Assembly (NCBI RefSeq): GCF_036226505.1
Contig: NZ_CP108484.1
Location: 2,914,001-2,978,000, forward strand
DNA length: 64,000 bases
Origin: Kitasatospora sp. NBC_01246
Lineage (GTDB): Bacteria > Actinomycetota > Actinomycetes > Streptomycetales > Streptomycetaceae
Direction of reading: 5' to 3'
Below the pieces are notes generated by a model. That model searched no databases, was not told the origin of the DNA, and saw only the letters and a program-made list of their open reading frames with translations. The position numbers and the translations under genes were made by a program. Of this stretch, positions 15,861-24,536 are shown piece after piece. Position 1 is the stretch's first letter; the number at the start of each line of letters is the position of its first letter.

Positions 15861-16325
15861 ATGGACACCCAGCCGACCGGGGCCGCCACGCCGCAGCCCG
15901 ACGAGATCACCCGTGAGGTCGTCGACCTGATGGCCAATCTGGTCGCGCTCTTCCACCGCGAGTACGAGGAGGCCGCCGCCGCCCGCTCGCTCACCGGCGC
16001 CCAGGCCAAGGTCCTCGCCCTGCTGCGGCGCGGACCGATGCCGATGCGCCACATCGCCCAGACGCTCAGCTGCGAGCCCTCCAACATCACCGGCATCGTC
16101 GACCGCCTGGAGTCGCGCGGCTTCGTGACCAGGGAGGCCGACCGGCAGGACCGCCGGGTCAAGCTCGTCGCCGCCACCGAGACCGGCTCCGCCGCGTCCG
16201 AAGAGCTGCGCGAGTCGCTGAACTTCGCCCGCGAACCGCTGGCCGCGCTCGGCCCGGACGAGCGGACGGCGCTGCGCGACCTGCTCCGCCGGATGCTGGC
16301 GGGAGCCTCCGGCCCCGGCGCGTGA
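15861..16325 (+). CDS. MarR-family transcriptional regulator
   Basis: The 154-residue protein has the MarR winged helix: MRHIAQTLSCEPSNITGIVDRLESRGFV as the recognition helices and READRQDRRVKLVAATETG as the wing. N-terminal and C-terminal helices would form the dimer. It is divergent from the CurA-like reductase and likely represses it, with a phenolic or electrophilic inducer; that is inference from the pairing. No Shine-Dalgarno sequence is present and a -10-like TAGACT lies 7 bases upstream. Confidence 0.9.
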   Translation: MDTQPTGAATPQPDEITREVVDLMANLVALFHREYEEAAAARSLTGAQAKVLALLRRGPMPMRHIAQTLSCEPSNITGIVDRLESRGFVTREADRQDRRVKLVAATETGSAASEELRESLNFAREPLAALGPDERTALRDLLRRMLAGASGPGA

Positions 16326-16391
16326 GAAGCGGCCGGGTGAGAAGCATCACAGGCCCCGGGGCCGATCCGGCCGAATTGGCCGCCCGTCGGC

Positions 16392-16422
16392 TGTAACCGA
16401 ACCCTCCCCCGAAACGTCTAAC
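16392..16422 (+). promoter_or_regulatory. ECF-sigma-type promoter upstream of the LCP gene
   Basis: TGTAACC (16392-16398) and CGTCTAAC (16415-16422) are separated by 16 bases. The AAC -35 and CGTC -10 resemble promoters read by cell-envelope ECF sigma factors such as SigE. It lies 75 bases before the start codon. Confidence 0.5.
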
Positions 16423-16496
16423 GTTCGAGATTCGCACGGGCCTGCCCATGGGCCGGTGCGTGCGGGGACGACATCAGGAGACGGGGGGCCCGGGGG

Positions 16497-18050
16497 ATGA
16501 GCAGCAGCTCGCGCCGGCGGCGCATCGTGAAGACCGCCGTGGGCCTCGCCGCCGTTCTCGTGCTGTCGGTGGCGGGGGCCGGGGCGTGGTTCTACCACCG
16601 GCTGGACAGCAACATCACCACCTTCGACGCGGGCGGCGTCGCGACCGAGCGGCCGCCGGCCCCCGTCCCGGTCACCCCGGGCGCGTCCGTCCCGGTCAAC
16701 GTCCTGGTGCTCGGCTCGGACACCCGCACCGACGGCAACGCCGACCTCGGCGGCGGCGAGGAGGGCGTCGGCCACTCGGACACCGCGATCCTGCTGCACG
16801 TCTACGCGGACCACAAGCACGCCGTCGGCGTCTCGATCCCCCGCGACGCGCTGGTGACCATCCCGGCCTGCAAGCTGCCCAGCGGCCGGTGGACCGAGCC
16901 CCGGACCAACCAGATGTTCAACTCGGCGTTCACCATAGGCGAGTTCCCCCAGGGGAACCCCGCCTGCACGCAGAACACGGTCGAGGCGCTCACCGGCCTG
17001 CGGGTGGACCACACCATCGTGGTCGACTTCAAGGGCGTCGCCGCGATGACCGAGGCGATCAACGGCGTGGACGTCTGCGTCCCGAACGACGTGAACTCGC
17101 ACAACATCAAGCTCAGGAAGGGGCTGCAGAAGCTCTCCGGGCAGCCCGCGGTCGACTACCTGCGGGCGCGGTACGGCTTCGGCGACAACTCCGACATCGG
17201 GCGGATGAAGCGCCAGCAGGCCTTCCTCTCCGCGATGATCAGCAAGATCCAGGGACTCGGCTTCTCGCTGCCGACCCTGCTCCCGCTGGCCGACGCCGCC
17301 ACCCGCTCGCTCACCGTGGACGAGGGCCTGGGCACCGCGATGAAGCTGGTGGACTTCGCCCAGTCGCTGCAGGGCATCAAGCTCTCCGACATCACCTTCG
17401 TCACCACCCCCTGGCGCTTCTCCGGCGAACGGGTCGCGCTGGTCCACCCCGACGTGGACACCCTCTGGAAGCTGCTGCGCGAGGACCGCACCCTGGACGG
17501 GCAGAGCACCGGCCAGGCGGCCGACCCGGCCGCCGCCCCGCCCTCCCCCTCCGCCGCCCCGGACGCCTCGCCCACCGCGCTCTCGCCCGAGCAGTCGGCC
17601 GTACCGATCACCGTGGTCAACGGGGTCGGCACCCCGGGGCTGGCCGGGAAGGGCGCCGAGGCGGTCCGCACCAAGGGCTTCCAGAACATCACCCTGGACG
17701 CCACCGGCGGCAGCCGGCTGCGCACCGAGATCGCGTACGACCCGGCCTTCAGGACCGCCGCCGACCAGCTGGCGCTGGTCTTCCCGCAGGCCCGGTCCGT
17801 CGAGGAGCCGGGCGCCGGGGGCATCGTCATCACGCTCGGCCGCGACTACCACCCCGCCGCGGCCACCGGGCCCGTCCCGGGCACCCCCGGTGTCGCGGGT
17901 GCCCCGGGTGCCCCGGCCGGGCCGGCGGCCGACCGGACGGCCGCACCGGGCGCCGCCGCCACCGGCACCCCGACCGGCGTCCCCACCGGCATCGCCGAGA
18001 ACGCCCGCGGGGCCGACACCGACCCCTGCGCCAACCTGACCTTCGGCTAG
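16497..18050 (+). CDS. LCP (LytR-CpsA-Psr) cell-wall glycopolymer ligase with LytR_C domain
   Basis: The 517-residue protein has an Arg-rich start and one membrane helix (about 10-32), placing the rest outside the cell. The LCP domain (about 60-310) contains LVLGSDTR, HSDTAILLHV, SIPRDALV and the FKGVAAMTEAINGVDVCV segment; the aspartates and arginines of this set bind the pyrophosphate of the lipid-linked substrate. A Pro/Ala linker leads to a LytR_C domain (ITVVNGVGTPGLA, about 363-450) and a low-complexity Ala/Gly/Pro tail. Such enzymes attach teichoic-acid-like polymers to peptidoglycan. The ECF-like promoter at 16392 suggests induction by envelope stress. Confidence 0.9.
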   Translation: MSSSSRRRRIVKTAVGLAAVLVLSVAGAGAWFYHRLDSNITTFDAGGVATERPPAPVPVTPGASVPVNVLVLGSDTRTDGNADLGGGEEGVGHSDTAILLHVYADHKHAVGVSIPRDALVTIPACKLPSGRWTEPRTNQMFNSAFTIGEFPQGNPACTQNTVEALTGLRVDHTIVVDFKGVAAMTEAINGVDVCVPNDVNSHNIKLRKGLQKLSGQPAVDYLRARYGFGDNSDIGRMKRQQAFLSAMISKIQGLGFSLPTLLPLADAATRSLTVDEGLGTAMKLVDFAQSLQGIKLSDITFVTTPWRFSGERVALVHPDVDTLWKLLREDRTLDGQSTGQAADPAAAPPSPSAAPDASPTALSPEQSAVPITVVNGVGTPGLAGKGAEAVRTKGFQNITLDATGGSRLRTEIAYDPAFRTAADQLALVFPQARSVEEPGAGGIVITLGRDYHPAAATGPVPGTPGVAGAPGAPAGPAADRTAAPGAAATGTPTGVPTGIAENARGADTDPCANLTFG

Positions 18051-18164
18051 GGAGCGGCGGCGTCGGGGTCCGCGCGGCGCGGGCGGAGGAGATCCGTGCG
18101 ATGGCGACACCTCCCGCCGGAAGGCCGGGGACGCGTGGTCGCACCAGCGGGCGTCCCGGGCCCG

Positions 18165-19100
18165 TCAGGTCGGCGAGGGCCGGCCCTGCTGCGGGTCGGG
18201 CAGGCCGGTGACCACCGCGGTCAGCCGGGTGCCGGCCGGGAAGGCACCGGCGGCGGCCAGCTCCGTCAGGGCGGCGAGCAGCTTGGCGACGTAGCGGTGC
18301 TCCAGCGCGATCCCGTGGCGCCGCTCGAAGTCCTCGGCGAAGGCGGCGAGCGCGGCCGGCACCTTGCCGTAGCCGCCGCCGTGGTGGTCGTGGTCGATCC
18401 GCCAGTTGTCGAACTCGCGGCCGTACGCGGCCCGGTGCAGCCGGGCGACCTCGCCCTCCAGGTAGCCGGCGCCGCCGCGCAGCACCGCCACGCCGAGCGC
18501 CCGCGCGCCGGGCGGCAGTCCGGCCGCGATCCCGGCGAGGGTGCCGCCGGTGCCGACCGGGCAGCAGACCACGTCCCGTGCGCCGAGGTCGGGCAGCTCC
18601 GCCGGGACGGCCGCCGCGCCGATCGCCGCCAAGGCGTTGGAGCCGCCCTCCGGCAGGACCAGGCACGGGCCCCAGCGCCGGCGCAGAGCGGCCTCGACCC
18701 CGGTGTCGGCCGCCCATCGGCCGGCCGTCTCCCGGTAGGCCGACCGCGGCAGGAACTCCAGCCGCATGCCCGCCGCCTCGGCCGCCCGCAGCGACCAGTT
18801 GCGCGGGGCGCCGGCCAGTTCCTCGCCCCGCACCAGCCCGACGCTCTCCAGCCCGAGTGCGCCGGCCGCCACCGCCACCGCCCGCAGATGGGTCGAGTAG
18901 GCGCCGCCGAAGGTCAGCAGCCGGGTGTGCCCCTGCTCCACGGCGGCCGCCAGGTTGGGTGCGAGCTTGCGCCACTTGTTGCCGGGCACCGTGGGGTGCA
19001 GCAGGTCGTCGCGCTTGAGCCGGAGCTCCACCCCGGCCCGCGCCAACGCCTCGTCGGTGCAGTCCGTCAGCGGGGTCGGCAGCAGTGCGGGTTCGAGCAT
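18165..19100 (-). CDS. PLP-dependent ACC deaminase/D-cysteine desulfhydrase family enzyme
   Basis: The 311-residue fold-type II PLP enzyme has the PLP lysine in VPGNKWRKL (about residue 43), a LPEGGSNALA phosphate-binding loop and a CPVGTGGTLAGIAAGL glycine loop. These match 1-aminocyclopropane-1-carboxylate deaminase and D-cysteine desulfhydrase relatives. In the segment that normally reads S-N-H or S-N-Q, this protein has YSTHLRA, so the asparagine is replaced by threonine. The true substrate is therefore uncertain. The ATG at 19100 is chosen because the upstream open frame is low-complexity. It is convergent with the LCP gene. Confidence 0.82.
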   Translation of the reverse strand: MLEPALLPTPLTDCTDEALARAGVELRLKRDDLLHPTVPGNKWRKLAPNLAAAVEQGHTRLLTFGGAYSTHLRAVAVAAGALGLESVGLVRGEELAGAPRNWSLRAAEAAGMRLEFLPRSAYRETAGRWAADTGVEAALRRRWGPCLVLPEGGSNALAAIGAAAVPAELPDLGARDVVCCPVGTGGTLAGIAAGLPPGARALGVAVLRGGAGYLEGEVARLHRAAYGREFDNWRIDHDHHGGGYGKVPAALAAFAEDFERRHGIALEHRYVAKLLAALTELAAAGAFPAGTRLTAVVTGLPDPQQGRPSPT

Positions 19101-19302
19101 CGGGCCAGGATACGGAGCCGACGGCGACGCCCCTGCGGCCGCGGGCCGGACGGGACAGCGGTCCGGCCGGGGCGCGGGGGTCGCTCGCCCGGGCCTCCCC
19201 GGTGCGCTGAGCACACGCACCATGGCTCACACTAGTGCTGGCACGGATATTCATACTTACTGCTCAATATTCTCAACTTTTCATCATGTCCATGGGGGAT
19301 AG

Positions 19303-21393
19303 ATGTCGATCGCGACGCCCGTCAGATCTGTGGAGGATCCGGTGACGACGGGACAGGGTTCCGCCGGGGGTGGACGGTTCCGCGTTCCGCGGGACCGCCG
19401 CCGCCCGGACTCCCGGCAGCTCTGGTTCGCCGCCGCCCTCCTCGGGCTCCCGCCGGTCCTCCACCTGGCCTCGGCCGACCTCGTGACCTTCACACTCGTC
19501 TGGTTCGCCGCCGCGTCGCTGATCCGCTCCCGGGCCTCCGCCTTCGACCGGCTGATGATCTCCGGCGCCGTGCTGATCGGCTGGACCTGCGCGCTCGGCC
19601 TGCTGGCCGGCTACTGGCCCTGGGGCCTGCACCCGGTGGCACTGGCGGAGGCCACCGCCCTCCCGCTGGCCGCGCTCCGGCTGGTCCGCCCTCCGGAAGC
19701 GCCCACCGGCCCGCAGCCGCTGCGCGCCCGGCTGCGCCGCGTCGTCCCGGTCCGCGACCGCCCGGTGCTCCTCGGCGCCGCGGCGGCCGCCGTGTTCCTC
19801 TTCTACCCACTGCTGCGGCGGGACGCCGTCGGCCGCCTCGGTACCGTCCTGGAGGCCGAGGACCTCGGCCGCCACGCGGCCCTCTACGACACCATCCTGC
19901 GCCTGGGCGGTCTCGCCTCCCTGCAGCGGGACGCGGCGTTCGACACCGTGACGCTGGGCCTCGGCACCTACCCGCAGGGCAGCCACCTGACGCTGGCGGT
20001 GGTGACCAGCTTCCTGCACGGGGGCACCGAGCGGGGGGCGCCGCTCGCCCAGGCGTCGCTGTTCGTCACACTCTTCACCCTGGTCACGGCCGCGCTGGCG
20101 GCAGCCGTCCTGTGGGCGGTGCGCCGCGCCGCCGGGCCCGCGCTGCGCGGCTGGCGGGGGCTGGCGCTCGCCGTCCCGGCCACCGCCTACCTGATCGTCG
20201 CCGAGCTGCCCCGTCTGCACGGCCGCGGCTTCCTGAGCGAGCTCTTCGCCCTCGGTCTGCTCGCGATCCTGGTCGGCCTGGCGATCCGCCCGCTCGACCG
20301 CACCCGCGAGCAGGTCGCCGTGCTGGCCGCGCTGACGGTCGGCGTCTCCTTCGGCCACTACCTGCTGCTCCCGGCGGCCGCCGCCACGGTGCTCGCCTGG
20401 GCCGTGGTGAACCGGCGCGGCTGGCTCCGGCACTGGGCGACCGTGCTGCCGGTCGCCCTGCTCGGCGGCGCGCTCGCGCTGTTCCCGCCGTACGTCAACC
20501 ACCAGTCGGCCGGCTCCGCGGACGTCCTGACGCTGCCCGGCGGCATCGGCCCGGTCAGCCGGCACCTCCTGCTGCCGCTCGTGGTGGCCGCGTTCGCCGC
20601 CCTGCTGACGCGCGGCGCGCGCGCCAACCGGCCGCGCCGGGTGGCCCTGCTCTCGCTCACCGCGGTCTCGCTGCTCTGCTTCGGCGTGATGGAGTACCAG
20701 CTGGCCACCGTCGGCGTGACGTCCTACTTCTACGAGAAGATGCTCCACCAACTGCTGGTGGTCGGGCTGATCTGCTTCGCCGCCGCGCTGCTGCCGATGC
20801 TCGGCCGCCGGGCGCTGGCCGGGCAGCACCCCGGTACGACGGGCGGAACGGGCGCCGCCCGGCTCCGCTCGGGCGCGGCCGTGGCGGCCGTGGCGGGCTG
20901 CCTGACCTTCACCGTCGTCAGCAACGCCCAGCCGGACGGCGGGCGGACCGGCTGGGCGGGCAGCGCCGGCCGGGACCTGCTGCGCGGCGAGGCGGCCCGC
21001 CCCGGCGTGGCCGAGCGGGTCGCCGTGATCGAGGCGAGCGGCGCCGGGGACGGCCGGGTGGCGGTCTCCCTCGCCGGGAGCCGCGCCTGGGGCGAGACGG
21101 TGGAGGACTGGGGATCGGCCGAGGACAACCTCTGGCTCGGCGTGCTCAACCGTGACCAGGGCCGCTCCTGGCGGGCCTGGGAGTGGGCGCTGCACCGCCG
21201 CAGCGCCCAGGACGTGCTGGACTTCGCGGCCACCTCCCCGGAGCCGCTGAGGTTCTTCGTCGACGACTCCTCCCAGCTGCTCGCCGACCTCCGGGTCCTG
21301 ACCGCCGGGGGCAAGCACCCGGAGCTGGCCGTCTCCGTGCTCCGCAAGGACGGCGACGGCGACCTGGTCGTGGAGCCGGCCCGGCTCGGCTGA
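19303..21393 (+). CDS. Large polytopic membrane protein, GT-C glycosyltransferase-like
   Basis: The 696-residue protein has a basic N-terminal tail of about 35 residues, some twelve to fourteen hydrophobic segments up to about residue 555, and a soluble C-terminal domain of about 140 residues. A first extracytoplasmic loop carries LEAEDLGRHAALYDTI (about 184-199), an acidic/histidine cluster like the catalytic loop of GT-C lipid-sugar transferases. It is not close enough for me to name a family. The ATG follows GGGGGAT. The upstream 200 bases are unusually AT-rich, with CATACTTACTGC and ATATTC stretches that may form its promoter. The role is unknown; cell-surface polysaccharide assembly is the best guess. 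Confidence 0.65.
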   Translation: MSIATPVRSVEDPVTTGQGSAGGGRFRVPRDRRRPDSRQLWFAAALLGLPPVLHLASADLVTFTLVWFAAASLIRSRASAFDRLMISGAVLIGWTCALGLLAGYWPWGLHPVALAEATALPLAALRLVRPPEAPTGPQPLRARLRRVVPVRDRPVLLGAAAAAVFLFYPLLRRDAVGRLGTVLEAEDLGRHAALYDTILRLGGLASLQRDAAFDTVTLGLGTYPQGSHLTLAVVTSFLHGGTERGAPLAQASLFVTLFTLVTAALAAAVLWAVRRAAGPALRGWRGLALAVPATAYLIVAELPRLHGRGFLSELFALGLLAILVGLAIRPLDRTREQVAVLAALTVGVSFGHYLLLPAAAATVLAWAVVNRRGWLRHWATVLPVALLGGALALFPPYVNHQSAGSADVLTLPGGIGPVSRHLLLPLVVAAFAALLTRGARANRPRRVALLSLTAVSLLCFGVMEYQLATVGVTSYFYEKMLHQLLVVGLICFAAALLPMLGRRALAGQHPGTTGGTGAARLRSGAAVAAVAGCLTFTVVSNAQPDGGRTGWAGSAGRDLLRGEAARPGVAERVAVIEASGAGDGRVAVSLAGSRAWGETVEDWGSAEDNLWLGVLNRDQGRSWRAWEWALHRRSAQDVLDFAATSPEPLRFFVDDSSQLLADLRVLTAGGKHPELAVSVLRKDGDGDLVVEPARLG

Positions 21394-21424
21394 CGGCGGA
21401 GGGGCCGCCACGGCCGACAGCGGA

Positions 21425-21460
21425 ACGCCCCCGGGCGGCCCATGGGCCGCCCGTGGGCGT
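21425..21460 (+). terminator. Terminator after the polytopic membrane protein gene
   Basis: A 17-base stem with one mismatch and a 2-base loop, 32 bases beyond the stop codon. Confidence 0.6.
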
Positions 21461-21565
21461 CAACGTGGCTTCGAAGCGGCCCTATTCGGGTGATTCCCGG
21501 CCTGTCGGTACAGTCGCCGCCGTCGCCGGTCACTAGAGTTCGTGCAGATGACCACACCTGGTCAA

Positions 21566-21581
21566 GCCCGGTCGTCCGGGC
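21566..21581 (-). terminator. Short hairpin downstream of the CAU tRNA
   Basis: GCCCGG-TCGT-CCGGGC lies 7 bases past the 3' end of the leftward tRNA and could end its transcript. Confidence 0.45.
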
Positions 21582-21587
21582 GAAAGG

Positions 21588-21661
<74 letters not shown>

Positions 21662-21853
21662 GGTTCGCCGCGCGCGCCGGTGACCCGGTCACGGCAGCAG
21701 CAGACGGCCCCGGAAGGCCGTCCCGGGCAGCATAGCCGGTCGATCACCCGTGGTGCGCGCCGGGGGCGCACATGGGTGCGCCCGGCCACTCACGCCTCCC
21801 CGGCCGGAGCAGCCCCGCTGGCGGGCCCGTGGCGGCCCCGGGAGCCTGGGCGG

Positions 21854-22699
21854 ATGACGGTACGTGAGCTGGCGGCGGCCGGCGCCGCGCTGGCGGTCCT
21901 GGCGGCGGCGGGCTGCACCACGGCGGCGGGCCCCGGCGGCGCCACCCCGACGGTGAGCTCCCACCCTGCCACGGCCCCCGCGGACAGCCACGGCTGGAGC
22001 AGCGAGCGGCTGCGCGGCGCGCTCGCCCGGCACACCGGCGTCACCCGCACCGCCAAGCCCACCGTGCTCAACGGCCTGGTCGGCGCCGTCTTCACGCGCA
22101 ACGCGGACGGCGACCACTTCTGCACCGCCAGCGTGGTCGACAGCGCCGGGCTGAACCTGATCGTCACCGCCGCGCACTGCGTCTGGGACCCGAAGCTCGG
22201 TCAGCGCGGCGACCTGGTCTTCGTCCCCGGCTACCGGGACGGCGAGACCCCGAGCGGCGTCTGGCCCCTGCTGGCCGTCACCGTCGACCAGGCCTGGAAG
22301 GACGGCGCCGACCCGGACGTGGACGTCGCCTTCGCCGTGGTCCAGCCGCAGGGCGGCCTGCAGGTGCAGCAGGTGCTCGGCGCCAACCGGCTGGGCGTCG
22401 ACCGCGGCCACCGGCTGCCGGTGAAGGTGACCGGCTACCCCGGCACCAGCGACGTCCCGATCACCTGTAGCAACACCACCTCCGAACAGAGCCCCTCCCA
22501 GCTGCGGATCGACTGCCCGGACTGGACCGGCGGCACCAGCGGCAGCCCCTGGGTGACGGATTTCGACCCGGACACCCGGACCGGGACCGTGGTCGGCGTG
22601 ATCGGCGGCTACCAGGAGGGCGGCAACAGCCCCGACACCTCGTACAGCTGCTACTTCGGCGACCGCGTGCGGGCCCTCTACGACCGGGCCACGGGCTGA
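21854..22699 (+). CDS. Secreted trypsin-like serine protease, lipoprotein (copy 1)
   Basis: The protein has 281 residues from ATG 21854. The first 24 residues form a lipoprotein signal ending in LAAAGC, so the mature protein should be tethered outside the membrane. The chymotrypsin-fold triad is complete: His108 in TAAHC, Asp157 in DVDVAFAV and Ser231 in GGTSGSPWV. A repeated VVGVIGGYQEGG motif lies near the end. A much longer frame begins at 21680 but its first 58 codons are Arg-rich, and its start would lie 19 bases beyond the tRNA 5' end, so the lipoprotein start is preferred. The next gene is a clear paralogue, 103 bases downstream. Confidence 0.88.
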   Translation: MTVRELAAAGAALAVLAAAGCTTAAGPGGATPTVSSHPATAPADSHGWSSERLRGALARHTGVTRTAKPTVLNGLVGAVFTRNADGDHFCTASVVDSAGLNLIVTAAHCVWDPKLGQRGDLVFVPGYRDGETPSGVWPLLAVTVDQAWKDGADPDVDVAFAVVQPQGGLQVQQVLGANRLGVDRGHRLPVKVTGYPGTSDVPITCSNTTSEQSPSQLRIDCPDWTGGTSGSPWVTDFDPDTRTGTVVGVIGGYQEGGNSPDTSYSCYFGDRVRALYDRATG

Positions 22700-22802
22700 C
22701 CGGGCCGGGCTGGCGTCGCCGCGCCCGGCCTGGTAGATCTTCCTCACGAACGGCGGACCGCAGGACCGGCAGGGCCCGCCCCGAGCACGAGACGGAGCCC
22801 CG

Positions 22803-23546
22803 ATGGACTCCCGCCCGGTACGGCCCGCGCGCGCGGCCCAGGCGGCCGCCCTGGCGGCCCTGCTGCTGGCCGGCGCCGCCTGCGGCGGGAGCGACCGGGC
22901 GCCGACCGCCGAGGTGGCGCCGCGGAGCCCGGTGGGCGACCGGATCGGCACCCTCTCGGTGCGGACCCCGCAGGGCCCGCGGGCCTGTACGGCGAGCGTG
23001 GTGCAGAGCCCCGGGCGCAATCTGCTGGTGACCGCCGCGCACTGCGTGCAGAGCCGCCGGATCGGCCTGCTGGACGGCCTGGTGTTCACCCCTGGCTATC
23101 GCAACGGGTACTCGCCGTACGGGAGTTGGCCGGTCGAGTCGATCACCGTGGATCCGCGTTGGGCCTCCGACGACGACCCCGAGTACGACGTGGCCTTCGT
23201 CACCCTGCGGGGGGCGGGCGGGCGGGACATCGAGGACGCGGTCGGCGGCAACCCGCTCGGCACCGGCCAGGGCTTCGGCCTCGCCGTCTCGGTGACCGGT
23301 TATCCCAATGGAAGCGATGAACCGATCACCTGTTCGGCACATACCCGCTCACAGAGTCCGACCCAGGAGCGCTTCGACTGCGGCGGCTACACCGACGGCA
23401 CCAGCGGGAGCCCCTGGGTCACCACGACCGGTGCGGTGGTCGGCGTGATCGGCGGCTACCAGGAGGGCGGCGAGACGCCCGGCACCTCGTACAGCGTCAC
23501 CTTCGACGAGCGGGTCGCCGAGCTGTACCGGCAAGCCACCGCCTGA
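22803..23546 (+). CDS. Secreted trypsin-like serine protease, lipoprotein (copy 2)
   Basis: This 247-residue paralogue of the preceding gene shares its layout: a lipoprotein signal with LAGAAC, His80 in TAAHC, Asp129 in EYDVAFV, Ser203 in TSGSPWV and VVGVIGGYQEGG near the end. It is shorter because the pre-protease segment is reduced. Both lack a recognisable prodomain. The pair probably arose by tandem duplication and then diverged. An ACGGAG ribosome binding site precedes the ATG. The substrate is unknown. Confidence 0.88.
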   Translation: MDSRPVRPARAAQAAALAALLLAGAACGGSDRAPTAEVAPRSPVGDRIGTLSVRTPQGPRACTASVVQSPGRNLLVTAAHCVQSRRIGLLDGLVFTPGYRNGYSPYGSWPVESITVDPRWASDDDPEYDVAFVTLRGAGGRDIEDAVGGNPLGTGQGFGLAVSVTGYPNGSDEPITCSAHTRSQSPTQERFDCGGYTDGTSGSPWVTTTGAVVGVIGGYQEGGETPGTSYSVTFDERVAELYRQATA

Positions 23547-23570
23547 CCCCGACTGCCCCGATCCGGCCCG

Positions 23571-23612
23571 GTCGGGGCGGGTCGGGGCGGGGCGGGTCGG
23601 GGCGGGTCGGGG
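23571..23612. repeat. 10-base tandem repeat GTCGGGGCGG
   Basis: Three full copies and one partial copy of GTCGGGGCGG, with a 5-base interruption after the second, lie between the second protease gene and its terminator. Confidence 0.75.
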
Positions 23613-23617
23613 AAACA

Positions 23618-23648
23618 CGAAGGCCCCCCGGTGACCGGGGGGCCTTCG
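23618..23648 (+). terminator. Terminator downstream of the protease pair
   Basis: A perfect 15-base stem (CGAAGGCCCCCCGGT and complement) around one G, a very stable hairpin 72 bases after the stop. Confidence 0.75.
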
Positions 23649-23680
23649 CTCTGAGCACTCACCGGGCGGGCCCGGTGAAG

Positions 23681-23753
23681 CTCCCGCATTTGGACTCGAA
23701 CCAAAAACCTGCCGGTTAACAGCCGGCTGCTCTGCCAATTGAGCTATGCGGGA
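23681..23753 (-). tRNA. tRNA-Asn (GTT)
   Basis: A 73-base cloverleaf on the minus strand with acceptor TCCCGCA/TGCGGGA, anticodon loop CTGTTAA in a GCCGG/CCGGC stem, T-arm TGGTTCGAGTCCA and G as discriminator. The loop gives anticodon GTT, asparagine. CCA is not encoded. Confidence 0.95.
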
Positions 23754-23814
23754 TCGCGGTGGACCACAGTCGCACCACGGCCAGGACGGCCGACCCGAAG
23801 GCCCGCCACCTGAG

Positions 23815-23887
23815 CTCCCCCAATTGGACTCGAACCAATAACCTGCCGATTAACAGTCGGCTGCTCTGCCAATTGAGCTATGGGGGA
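23815..23887 (-). tRNA. tRNA-Asn (GTT), second copy
   Basis: A 73-base cloverleaf nearly identical to the first Asn tRNA. The acceptor is TCCCCCA/TGGGGGA and the anticodon stem GCCGA/TCGGC, with the same CTGTTAA loop. It lies 61 bases upstream of the first copy on the same strand, so the two may be co-transcribed. Confidence 0.95.
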
Positions 23888-24135
23888 TCGAGCTTCCGCT
23901 TCGGCCCCCGGTTCCCCGGGCTCCTCGGCGCTCGCTGCGGGACATACATTAGCGCACTCGGGGGGGTGGTCCGCCAATCGCTTTCCCCGGCCGCCCCGGC
24001 GGACCCCCTGCCCGGCGTGCCCCGCGCGCGCCCGGCGCGGCACCCGGGGATGCTGGGGAGCGCGGACGGTTCGCCGCCCCGCTGAACGGGTAGAGCATTG
24101 CGGCAATGGCCGCCAGGAGAGGGTGGAATCCGATC

Positions 24136-24429
24136 ATGTGGAAGCTGTCGTTGACCGTGGGACTCGCGGCGGGCTACATCCTGGGCTCGCGGGCCGGGCG
24201 CCAGCGGTACGAACAGATCGCCAAGGCCACCCGGCAGGTGGCCCGGAACCCCAAGGTGCAGGGCGCGGCCGACAAGGCCAAGCAACAGGCCGGCGCGGTG
24301 GCCGGGAAGGCGGCGGGTGCCGTCGCCGACAAGGTCGGCGACAAGCTGCCGAACGCCGTCACCGACCGGGTGTCGTACTTCAACCGCACCCGGGTCGAGG
24401 ACGACAGCTGGGGTACCTTCCGCCCGTGA
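24136..24429 (+). CDS. Small YtxH-like membrane protein
   Basis: The 97-residue protein opens with a glycine-rich membrane segment (LTVGLAAGYILGSRAGRQRYEQI). A Lys/Ala-rich helical stretch of about 45 residues (AADKAKQQAGAVAGKAAGA) and a short tail follow. This matches the YtxH/general-stress type found widely in actinobacteria, function unknown. The ATG at 24136 starts directly at the membrane segment. An in-frame ATG at 24106 would add ten residues and overlap the AGGAGAGGG that probably serves as ribosome binding site. Confidence 0.75.
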   Translation: MWKLSLTVGLAAGYILGSRAGRQRYEQIAKATRQVARNPKVQGAADKAKQQAGAVAGKAAGAVADKVGDKLPNAVTDRVSYFNRTRVEDDSWGTFRP

Positions 24430-24536
24430 CCGGGCGGTGACGGCGGGGCGGCCGGGACGGCTCCGGAGCGGTACCGAACGAGCAACACTTACCGGGCCTG
24501 GCAGCGTCCGGACGTGCGCTGAGGCATGATCTCGAC

